Part shown: piece by piece, positions 46,637 through 57,000 of the stretch
Position numbering within the stretch: the first letter of the stretch is position 1
Layout of the letters: each line of letters begins with the position of its first letter
Origin: Rhizophagus clarus
Lineage: Eukaryota > Glomeromycota > Glomeromycetes > Glomerales > Glomeraceae
DNA: 64,000 nucleotides
NCBI GenBank assembly: GCA_015698045.1
Contig: BLAL01000298.1
Coordinates: 434,001-498,000, forward strand
Direction: 5' to 3'
Position numbers and translations under genes: made by a program
The notes under the pieces: model-generated
What the model saw: only the letters and a program-made list of their open reading frames with translations
What the model was told of the DNA's origin: nothing
The model's database searches: none

Positions 46637-49600
46637 TTAGAAATCCTCCTGACCTATCCTGGTTCTTTTTGGGTTTTTATTTATTTCGACTGAAAATAAA
46701 AAATAAAGTTATAAATTATTTATAAAATCATTTTTATAATAAAACTTATAAATTTACCCTTAATATCCATATCACGCTTTATTACTCTACTATAATAGTT
46801 TTGAACGTCTATAAAGAAATATTCGATTACTAGGATAAAAATAACTACTTAAATAAGTTGTGGTGAGTATAATTGTAGCTTACTTGAAGATAAGTATAAT
46901 GGAGGAGGTGTTTCACTTTCACAATCACTTTTATTATCTATAAAAAAAATATTAATTTAGAATAACTAAATAAATTGCAATTAGTAAAATTATGGCTTAC
47001 TTGAAAATAAGTATGCCGGAGGAGGTGTTCTTTCACAATCATCATTAGTGTCTATAAAGAAATATTTAATTAAGATAATAAACGATTAAATAAAATTACT
47101 ATTAGTAAAATTATGACTTACTTGAGAAAGGTAAGGATAAATATGACGGAGGAGGTGAAATAATGGGAGGTGAAATGATCGTGGGTTTAACAGGTTTGGA
47201 TGACAAGCAAATGCTTACATCAAGTGCTTCAAGAATGGCAAAGTAAGGTGAAGCAATACCAAATGTTTGATTTGGTATTCGCAATTTTGCATGAAGGATA
47301 CCTAGAGCTTTTCCTTGTTTATCCAAAATACTTGCTCCTGAATCACCACATTCAAATTCTCCAGGTTCAAACTGAAATGCCAACTGACGATCAAACCATT
47401 TAATAGGATAACATTTTTTACGTTTTTGACAAATTTCTGAATCTAATTGTGATTTCATATATCCAATAAAAATTTCTTGATCTGCATTGCTATAACAAGG
47501 AATATGTTTTTCCATTGTTAATTTTTTCGCATTCTTAATACTTTCGTTTGTTAAACTATAAGCAATAGCTTGATCGGTAGGAAGTAACTTTCCAAGAGTA
47601 AGTCCTGTAGTTCTTCCTACTTTAAAAATTTTATTATTGTTATAATCAAAATTCCTCAACTCATGATAAGTATAAGTGCCTTCCAAACAAGTGGATAGTC
47701 CAGCATTTATAAAGTTATTTGAAGGAATTGGAAAGTTTTTTGAAGATAATTTACGATTTTCATTATCAAAGACACAAAACCCAGCATCAATACCATAATT
47801 TTTATTATCCATCTTAGAGCGAAAATTTTCTCGCATACCTTTTACATAAGTAGCAAGAGTTGAATTTCGACTTTCTGCAAGATTTAATTTTCTTAGCATT
47901 TCATTGATTTCATCCGTATATTCATCATCTTCTTCATATTCTGATTCTCTTGATAATTCATGTAATTCTTCTAACTTTTTCTTTGGTTCAAAAAGATCAT
48001 TATATGAAGGTTGAAAAATAGTAATATTTTTTTTAGAATTTGAATCATTAAATTTGAGTACATGTTCACATGATATAATACCAATCCGATATGGTGGACT
48101 ATTTTCATAAGCAACAGCGCTAAGAGTTCCGGTTGTATTATTTTTCTCTAATCCTATACCTATACTTGAACCTAACTTAACGTTTTCTTGATAACGTCGA
48201 CAAGTATCTACACCTGAACCAGCACAAGGTATTGCAACACATTCAATAACATCTGTTGGATATCCACGAATCATTTTTGGAAGTAAACCATCACATCCAC
48301 GACGTAAAATACCTTTTTGACGAATATAAAATATAATTGCTGGTATTTCAGTAAATTGTCCGCGGATCTGCTTATATCCAGTACCTATGCCAACCAAATT
48401 ATAATGTGCTTCACGAAATGATAATCCCAATTCATTATCCAAAGCTTCGTTAAAATTTTCCCTTAAATCCTGTGGAATATTTAATGAACTTGGTAATGGA
48501 TCATCAAAACTAACAAATCTTTCTTCTTCTGTGATAAATCTAATTACTTGTTTATCCGTAATTATCTCCGTTTTGGCGTATGAATTGTGTAAACCACGAG
48601 TAATTACATAAACATGCCAATCAGTACTACTATTAAGATGTTCTTCAATGGGTTGACCCCAAAATATATCCACAACATCATCCTTCATATACAGCTCACA
48701 GAGGCGAGTTTCAAGTGCATCACTCCAAAATGTCAAATTGCTTATTTTTATATTTGGAATATCTAAAGAATATGGTCATTAGTAAATTATGAAATGTTAA
48801 TTATTATTTATTTATTTTAATATGTTTTTACCTGGTTCATCAAAAATATCTATAAAGGGAAGAAAAATCAGTAATTAAATTTCTAGTAAAATGCTTATTA
48901 AGAAGTTATTAATAAGAATAGATCTTACAATAATTAGGAATGAACAGTGGATCTGATGATGTAAACTCTGAAAAAAAAAGTTTGTTTTTGTTACTATAAC
49001 TTTTTAATTTTCGTGATTAAAAATATAATTTTAAATTATGATAACCACCGTTATTTTCTAGAAAGAGAGGTAGAGGTAATTGTAGAATGCTAGACATCAT
49101 ATCAGGTGTACTGCTATAAATGCTGAAATCCTGTGGATTGTCAAGATAAGAGAAAGAATCAATTGTACTACTGAACGAATCAATTGTTTTTGTTTCAGAT
49201 TCAACACTGTATGTGAATTCTTTTCTTATTATACTAGTTCTTGGTTTATGTTTTGGGTACATCTTTTCATGTTCTTTTCTAGCTTCTGATGCTAATTCTG
49301 AAAAAAATCTCTGATGTTCAGGTGATTTTTCCCATAAGTTAGTAGCAATTTTGAGTGATAATTTAGATTGTCTATAAATTCCATTTCTTCCACAGAATTT
49401 ACTTATGATGTTGTCTAATCCACATTTCTTAAGTTGCCTAAAATAAATAAAAAATGCATTAGGTATTCTTGCTTTATAATCTTGCAATAATTCATGTGTT
49501 TTTGGCATTTCATCATTATCAATTTTCTTTTGAAATAAATTTAAAGAATCGTTCAATTCAACTTTATTATCGGAAAAGAATAGTGAAATTAGTTCATTCC

Positions 49601-50088
49601 AATCATCTAACGTTAATGTCTTATTTTTTTTTATGCTGTCAATCACTACATTTGCTTTTAATAGAGAAAATATGGATATTAAAAAATTTATAATACAATT
49701 CGAGTTTTTATTGTGTGTAACTATTATTTATTATTTTTAAATATTATTACCTGGAGTTAAAGATTGAGTAATGATCGTTGGGGAAATAGGTTTAAATTCT
49801 TTCCGAATATTTTCTGTAATCATTATTACAAATTTATTACTGTTGTAATGAAATCCATTGGTTTTAATATATATTATTACCTGAATAATCAACTAAAAAG
49901 AAAGGGATAAGAAAAAAATTTTTGTTATAATAAATGTAATATATATGTATATATATTTTTTTAAAAAAAAGATAAAAATTAACAAATAAGTTACTGATAC
50001 GATTAAATAAATTAACAGTTAATATTTAAACGATCTTACAAGGTGAAAATAGGGAAGTTGGTTTAGGACTTTTATTATTATCGTCCAT
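46637..50088 (-). CDS. HMG-box protein fused to trypsin-like protease, eleven exons
   Basis: Exons (5' to 3') 50088-50040, 49892-49881, 49813-49751, 49654-49049, 48968-48930, 48849-48832, 48762-47122, 47051-47001, 46937-46884, 46808-46758 and 46689-46637 give one 878-aa frame, MDDNNKSPKPTSLFSP to RIGQEDF. Every intron is phase 1. The exon-4 donor could instead lie at 49046, 3 nt longer. The HMG leader (NDEMPKTHELLQD) and box (about 102-180; IPNAFFIYFRQ, NIISKFCGRNGIYRQ, EARKEHEKMYPKHKPR) come first, then a short linker, then the protease from about 270: GIGTGYKQ, RQKGILRRGCDG, His 496 (SCEHVL), Asp 588 (YGIDAGF), Ser 737 (GDSGAS). A Pro-rich tail from three repeated PPPxYL units (two on duplicated exons) ends in a basic KNPKRTRIG segment that might act in nuclear import. 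The fusion would put a protease on a DNA-binding protein, or allow release of the HMG part by self-cleavage (inference). It lies 5.5 kb from the start of the kinase-protease gene, same strand. Confidence 0.82.
46884..47122 (-). repeat. Tandemly duplicated exon-intron units
   Basis: Exon 8 (47051-47001) and exon 9 (46937-46884) encode TNDDCERTPPPAYLF and NKSDCESETPPPLYLS; the end of exon 7 carries SPPPSYLSLPFSS. The introns after exons 7, 8 and 9 all begin GTAAG(T/C)C/T-ATAATTTTACTAAT-like and end (T)TTTATAG. Exon and intron were duplicated together. Each unit is a multiple of 3 between phase-1 introns, so any number can be included or skipped. Confidence 0.85.
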
Positions 50089-51481
50089 TTTTCATTTGTA
50101 AATATTAAGTTAGCTATTATTATAGGCCTGGTTTATAGAAGAATAATTAAGTATAATTTTATTTTTATTTTATTTTTAATAGACAACAATAAATACTATT
50201 TATTATGAACATGCGGTGTCACATATTATGTTTTGAGTTGCACACTTACTCGGGGTAATGTAACATTGTAACATGTTGCCCATTGCATGTGATCTCAATT
50301 ATTTGTCATCGGTTAGTTAATGCCGGCCGGCATCATTTCACCCGGCAAAAATTGTCAGTAACATTGATGCAATGTTAAATATCGAAGAAATAATTTACGA
50401 TGAATTTACACAGAAATTATAATATTAAAGCTTTAGAAAATTAGTTTTTTTCGTGATCCGTATCTAGAAATACAGTACATATAAAACTAGAGCAACCATT
50501 AATAATAGTATCTTTTTTTGTTTTTGTTTTTTTTTTTAAAAAAAAAACATACTATTGCATATTGTTGCTAATCCTAACTGTATGCATTGTAACTGGGTGC
50601 ATTGTAATCAAGCATTAAACAATTATTGAAATTTTTAGTAGACTATTAATATAACTATCAATATTCAAATAATTAGGGAAAACATGTAACTTTGTGATCT
50701 TCAAATACATAGTGTAAGGGTGTACGCAATATTAATTTTTGTTGTAATCACTTTCGTGGATGCACTTTTTAATTAAATATTACCACATACCTATTCACTG
50801 GATATATTCGTAATTTTTATTATTAACTTTGAGTATCTTTATTTTTTTCAACATAAGAAATTTGTCGCATTATTAAGGAATTTACGTTGCATTAATTCCA
50901 GTATATAATAAGAAATAATATCGGCAAAATTATAAAAAAAAATTTGATGTTTATTAGAGTGTGAAGTAGAACTAACAGCCAGGTGGATGGCAACAGGCTG
51001 TATATCTCCTTTTCAATTCATAATAACTTTATCTATATTACGCGCGTGCAATGACATAGTTATAAATGAACTTAGCATATAATGTAAAACTTTCGTTATT
51101 CAAGAGAAAGTTCATAAATGATATTAAGAGCAAATATCTGACGTTTTTTAATACTTATTCGTAATGGATACAGAAATTACATGAAATAATTGAACATAGT
51201 ACATACACTATAGTACACTATTACATGATTTAACAAGCCGTAAATTTTATTTTTTTATTGAAAAATAAGGATTTATTCCAGAATTCCGCGAATGACTACG
51301 TTCTCTCATTTGCATTGACCCCAAATATTATTTTTAATCCTTTTTGCTCATCTAAAAGAATACTACCATCCGACACTTTTTATATAGAGTCCGAATGTAA
51401 TTATATGATTATAGAATCGCTGACTGTTCCAGAAAATTTATACAATAAATGACTTTGATTGATATTGAAATGTATAACATT
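50089..51481. other. Upstream region of the HMG-protease gene, no gene seen
   Basis: Presumed promoter of the 46637-50088 gene. Holds a 12-bp G+C palindrome TGCCGGCCGGCA (50321-50332), striking in this base composition. Otherwise AT-rich. A 64-codon frame at 51258-51452 is not convincing. Confidence 0.4.
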
Positions 51482-52131
51482 CCCTATAAAAAATAAGTGT
51501 CCGGATAATGTCCAGAAAATGTCTGGAAAGATTGTCAAAATAATTGTCCAGAAATTCTGGACACTGTGTGTCTGGAAATTGTTCCGAAAACACTGCATTT
51601 TCAGGATATTTGGAATTTGTCCTGAAATTGTCCGAAAATGTATTTTCGTAAAATTTTGCCACAAAAGATGATCAATGGATAGATGATCATCATTATTCCT
51701 TAACCCAAAATTTTTATATCATAGATATATAGTATTTTTGCCTGCTCTGCAATTTTAATTAGTACGACAAAAAAGATTTTGAATGTCAGTTTTGTGCTTT
51801 TTGCATTTTTTTACAAAATTAATTTATCCTTTTTTGGAAATAGTATCCAGAATTTGTCCTGAACTTTTTCATGTCCGGAATTTATCTAACTGGTTTTTTT
51901 ACTATGTCCAGAATTTGTCCAGGTTTAACTGTCCAGAATTTGTCCAAAATTTTATACCAAACAAATACTGGACGAATTCTGGACAAAGTTAGGACAAATC
52001 AAAATTTTAAGTATCAGAAGTGTGTCAGACATGTACCAAAAAAGTGGACATTTTCCGGACACATCAGATTTATTCTGGACATTTTCCAGACAGTTTTGAT
52101 AACATTTTCCGGACATTTATTTTTTATAGGG
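51482..52131. mobile_element. 650-bp inverted-repeat element built of TGTCC(A/G)GA words
   Basis: The left end CCCTATAAAAAATAAGTGTC and the right end, in reverse complement, CCCTATAAAAAATAAATGTC extend as matching arms for about 30 bp. A possible 3-bp target duplication ATT flanks it. The interior consists largely of tgtcc(a/g)ga and tctggaca words in both orientations, about 25 of them. No transposase; frames inside are read-through of the repeats. Confidence 0.7.
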
Positions 52132-52359
52132 ATTCTGAATAAAAAACACTTCCAAATAAGATCCTCTCGCGCTACTTTTGTGAAAACACAATATTTTTAG
52201 CGTAAATAAAATAAATTTATCGTATTGTCTATAATCAGTTGCTCTTCTAAATAGACTAGATTGCCTAAAATTAAACTCAGATATTACTCTATCTAATGGT
52301 GTAAGATTTTTAACGTTTAACTTATGAATTTACAAATATAAAAAAGTTTAATACATAAA

Positions 52360-53595
52360 CCAAAAAAAAAACTTTGAATATCGCAAGCAGACTAGGTGTA
52401 TCCCAATGTGCTTATACTACAAGCGGTTCTGGATCATTAGAACCCTCCTCCTGATTCAAGCTTAACGGATATGTTCCAGAGAAAAATTCTTTAGCAACGC
52501 GTTAGAAATAGTGAACTCCAATGCTCAATTTTAAAAGAATACCTGATCTTGTTAATGATGCAGTAGTTGACATATCGTTAGTGAAATCACAACAACGCCA
52601 AAGAAAAGCAAAAAATAGAAAAACTGTAAGTATTAGTTATTTGATAGGGTTAGAATATTACCGAACTGCGAAGCAGTTCAGATGATATTTTAACCTCCCT
52701 ATCAAATAACTGCGACCGCTGATGATCATGCTTATAAATACGATATTAAACTATTTCCAGTTTAACGCGACATGTGATGATTGTGACACGTCCTTTTAGC
52801 CTTTTTTTAAACTATTTTCTCTGTATATGATATTATGATACACTCAACTCTCTCTAAGTGCACCCCCTTATGACATAATGAAAAATGTGCTTTTAGAGAG
52901 GGTGTGCATTTAGAGAAAGTAATTTTATATGATTTTTATATACCCAGGACTGAGTAAGGGGTGCATCTAGAGAGAAAATACATAGCACGTGCATTTAGAG
53001 AGTGCACTTAGAGAGTGCACTTAGAGAGAGCTGACTGTATTTAGTACATAATATTTTAGTATATGAAAAATATCAACAATAATTTTGCAATTGTAGTTTA
53101 TTTATAGCTTAATAAAAAAATATCAGCACGATGAAAAAAGCTTGATCCTATTTGGCTGTAGGATAATTAATGTTATTATTAAATATAAAAAGGAAGAAAT
53201 AAAGGTTCGTTTATAAATAAAATACATCCTAATAAACTAGCTACCAAAACTTTTTTCTAGCAGTAATAAGTAGCGCCCCCTTCAGCCTTACAAATAGATC
53301 TAGTAACACCCTTTTAAAATTAATCACGCTTTCGATTATCTAGGAAGTAATACAGAACGATTATAAATAGGGCTTAAGAATTTTCTTTTACAGAAGGAGG
53401 CCAAGGTAAAAGATATTAATAAAAAGTTCGAGTCGTGCCAACTCATCATCCTACTTATAATAATCGATAAGTCTGCGCGTATTGCTCGTTGGAATAAAAC
53501 GAACAATTTATTTAGTGACTTAGTGACTAATGTAATAGGTGTCAACAATGATCACGATGAAGAAAAAATTTTAAATAATTGTTTAATTTTAATTT
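52360..53595 (+). pseudogene. Possible decayed gene fragments, family unknown
   Basis: Plus-strand blocks look coding but do not share a frame. TLNIASRLGVSQCAYTTSGS (about 52370-52430) is followed by PDLVNDAVVDISLVKSQQRQ and KAKNRKT (about 52543-52626) ending at a GTAAGT donor. QKEAKVKDINKKFESC, then KSARIARWNKTNNLFSDL, open to a TAA, lie at about 53392-53600. A MITE (52841-53037) interrupts the stretch. I do not recognise the product; this may be an old transposon open reading frame. Confidence 0.25.
52841..53037. mobile_element. 197-bp MITE with CAGTCAGCTCTCTCTAAGTG ends and TA target
   Basis: Left end CACTCAACTCTCTCTAAGTG and the right end read in reverse, CAGTCAGCTCTCTCTAAGTG, extend to 23 bp with two mismatches, and the element is flanked on both sides by TA (52839-52840 and 53038-53039). 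TA target duplication and CAGT-type ends place it with Tc1/mariner/pogo-derived MITEs. The interior repeats (t)gca(c/t)ttagagag several times near the right end. No coding capacity. Confidence 0.85.
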
Positions 53596-54053
53596 ACAAT
53601 TAAATCTTCTCGTCATAAGAAAGAATAATTTCAGCCCAAAAATCAATAAACTTCATCAAAATTATTGGTTAAAAGTATAATTGACAGTAAAAAATTTTTC
53701 TGTACGATATTTTACTATGTTATCTTCACCACAAAAAAAGTAGAGTAACCCAAAACTCAAATGACCTTAAATTCTAAATCGCAAATAGAAACGCTTTCAA
53801 ATATTTAGATGTTTCATAATCGCATCTTTCCAAATACTTTATATATATATTTATTTATATTTAGGGAACTATAACGATAACATTGTGAACTACTTTTATT
53901 TCCACAATTTTTAAAATTTTTTAAAAAAAAATCATAAAAATAATGTAAAGTTTTATGAGAATATTATATTAATGTACTAATTAGATTAGGATATATCAGT
54001 AAAAAAGTCAATTTGCTTATTTTAAAATTATAATTTGTTGAATGTGATAAATT
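53596..54053. other. Spacer 3' of the 54054-58986 pseudogene
   Basis: AT-rich, no gene seen. Confidence 0.35.
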
Positions 54054-57000
54054 CTATAGAGTAAATTTGTAATAATAGGAGCAGTATTGATCAAGATATG
54101 TTTTGGACTGATTTTTTTGTGAATTGGACGGTTGTTTAACATCCTGCATTTTTAAATTATCTTTTCTATCATAATTATTTTGAATATCTACAAAGAACAT
54201 TTAATTAGAATAACATTTAATTGAATAAATTTAAAATTAGTATAATTAAACTTACTTGAAAATGATGGAATAACCGTTGGTGTAACAGGGTTGGAAAATA
54301 AGTGAATGCTTACATCAAGTGCTTCAAGGATAGCGAAATAAGGGGAAGCAATACCATGTACCTGATATGGAGTTGTCCACTTTGCATGAAGAATACCGAG
54401 AGCTTTTCCTGTTCCATCCATAATGCTTGCTCCTGAATCACCACTGTCAAAATCTCCAGGTTCAAATTTAAATGCTAATTGACGATCAAACCATTCAGTA
54501 GGATAACATTTTTTACGTTCTTGACAAATTTCTGAATCTAACTGTGATTTCATATATCCAATAAAAATTTTTTGTTCTGCATTGTCATAAGAAGGAATAT
54601 GTTTTTCCATTTCTAATTTTCTTGAATCTTTTATACTTTCATTTGTTAAATTACAGGCAATAGCTAGATCAGTAGGAAGTAGTTGTCCAATAGTAAGTCC
54701 AGTAGTTCTTCCTACTTTAAAGACTCTATTATTATAATTAAAAAACTTTAATTCATTATAAGTATAAGTGCCTTCTAAAGAAGTAGAAAGTCCAGCATTT
54801 TTAAGGTAACTTGGAGGGATTGGAAAGTTTTTTGCGTATAGTTTACGACTCTCATTATCAAAAACACAAAATCCTGCATCAACACCATATTTTTTATTAT
54901 TATTTATTTTAGAAACAAAATTTTTTCGCATTCCCTTTACATAAGTAGCAAGCTTCGAATTTTGACTTTCTGCAATCTTTAATTCTTCTCGCTTTTGATT
55001 TATTTTATTTATAAATCCATTTTCTTCTAACGTTTTCGATAAATCAAGTAATCCTCTTAGCTCTCTTCTTAGTTCAAATAGGTGATCATTATTTGAAGGC
55101 TGGTAAATTGTGATCTTTTTTACATGATTTGATTCCTTAAATTTGAGTACGTGTTCACATGAAATAATACCAATCTGATTTGGTGATTTATTTTCACAAG
55201 CAACAGCACTAAGAGTTCCGGTTGTATTTCGAGACTCTTTCGACCCTACGCCTATGCTTGAACCTAACATAACATTTTTCTGATAACTTCGGCAAGTATC
55301 TTTACCTAAACCAGCACAAGGCGTTGCAACACATGCTTCAATAACATCGGTTAGAAATCCACAAATCTTTTCTGGAAATATACCACCACATCCACGACGT
55401 AAAATACCTTTCTGGCGAACATAAAATATAATTGCTGGTAATTCAGTAAACTTACCACCAGTTTGTTTATATCCAGTACCTATACCAACTAAATTATAGT
55501 GTGCTTCACGAAATGACAATCCCAATTCATTATCCAAAGCTTCATCAAAAATTTCCCTTAAATCTTCTGGAATCTTTATTGAATTTGGTAATGGATCATT
55601 AGGAATAACAAACCTTGCCTCTTCTGAAATAAAATTAATAACTTGGTCATCTGCAATTACTTCCATCTTGGTGAATGGATAATATAAACCACGAGTAATT
55701 ACATAAATATTCCATTTAGTACTACCCGCAAGATGTTCCTTAACAGATCGACCCCAATAAATGTCTATAACATATATAGCTCACAGAGGCGAGCTTCAAG
55801 TACATCACTCCAAAATATGGAACCTTTTACTTCTTTATAAAATGAAATCAAAAACAAATATTAAAATTGTATATATAACGTTATTTATCTTAGTATTGTT
55901 ATTATTTTACCTGAGTTATTATCATTAACTAAAAAAAAAAAGGAAAATAATTAATGTAAATATATAATCAAGTATTATTAAAATCATATTAACTGAATAT
56001 TTAGAATCTTACTATTGTGAGATACATCTTGCATTTTTGAATATGAATTTGGATTATTATAAATTTCATCTTTAAGAATATTACTTGATTCTAGTATGTT
56101 ATTATTATTTTCATTACTTGAATTATCAAAATCTTTAACTAAAGGAAAAAAATGATCAATAAAAAAATTAGTATTGCATGACAATAAAATTCAAATAAAT
56201 ACTTACTGTTGTCAGGAATACTGAAATTGTAAGCATTACTATCATAAGATGCTACGAAATAAAACGTCAAAATATTTTAAAACAAGAATTTTTTTTTATA
56301 TTAAATATACAATAATTAATATGATAGCAGCGTGATAAAACAACATACAGTACCTTCTGTTATACTTATCGGTTTAGTACCACGTGATCTAGACTCAGTG
56401 ATCTTTTTTCTACAAATATTAAAGATTAGTGGACGTAAATTTTTACAGAAATTTTATCACAATAACGCATTATCACCGCATAAAATGATTAATTTCGCGA
56501 AAATGGGATATATATTATATATATATATATATAGACAACATAGTGAAAAAATATTTTTTAACACGAAACATAAAAACGATTTTTTTTTCCGGAAATCGTC
56601 CAGGTTATTATCAAGACAATATCCGGAAAATATTCGGATTTTTTTTTTTCATTTCACCACCACGAATTCAACCATTTTGAAAACGGCAATAAGTTCCTTC
56701 AAAGATACTTACGATCATTAAAAATATTAAAAATGTCTAAAATATAAATGAATTAATACTAAAATATTTGAAAATCTATTATTAAATTATTTGAAAACTT
56801 TACCATGAAGATTTGAATTGTTTTGCACATCATATTTATCTATAAAAAAATAAAATAAAATTAAAAAGACATAATTTATTATTTTAGTTAAATTGTCAAA
56901 TTACACACATACCAATAATAAAGAATTGATGATATTTCATTATTCGTTTTTGGACTATATAATATTTTTCCTCTTGCTGTCGAATAGTTTCTTGAATTGC

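Noticed and set aside
46758..47122. CRISPR-like spaced repeats
   Set aside because: The regular spacing reflects duplicated exons and introns in a eukaryotic gene; units are coding, diverged and few.
48736..50088. Independent HMG gene and independent protease gene
   Set aside because: The HMG exon lacks a proper start (its first codon as an isolated frame is GTG within an exon), and upstream and downstream micro-exons join it to an ATG exon and to the protease with phase 1 at every junction, so one gene is the simpler reading.
51401..52200. Frames of up to 109 codons on both strands
   Set aside because: They translate the TGTCCAGA word array of the inverted-repeat element.
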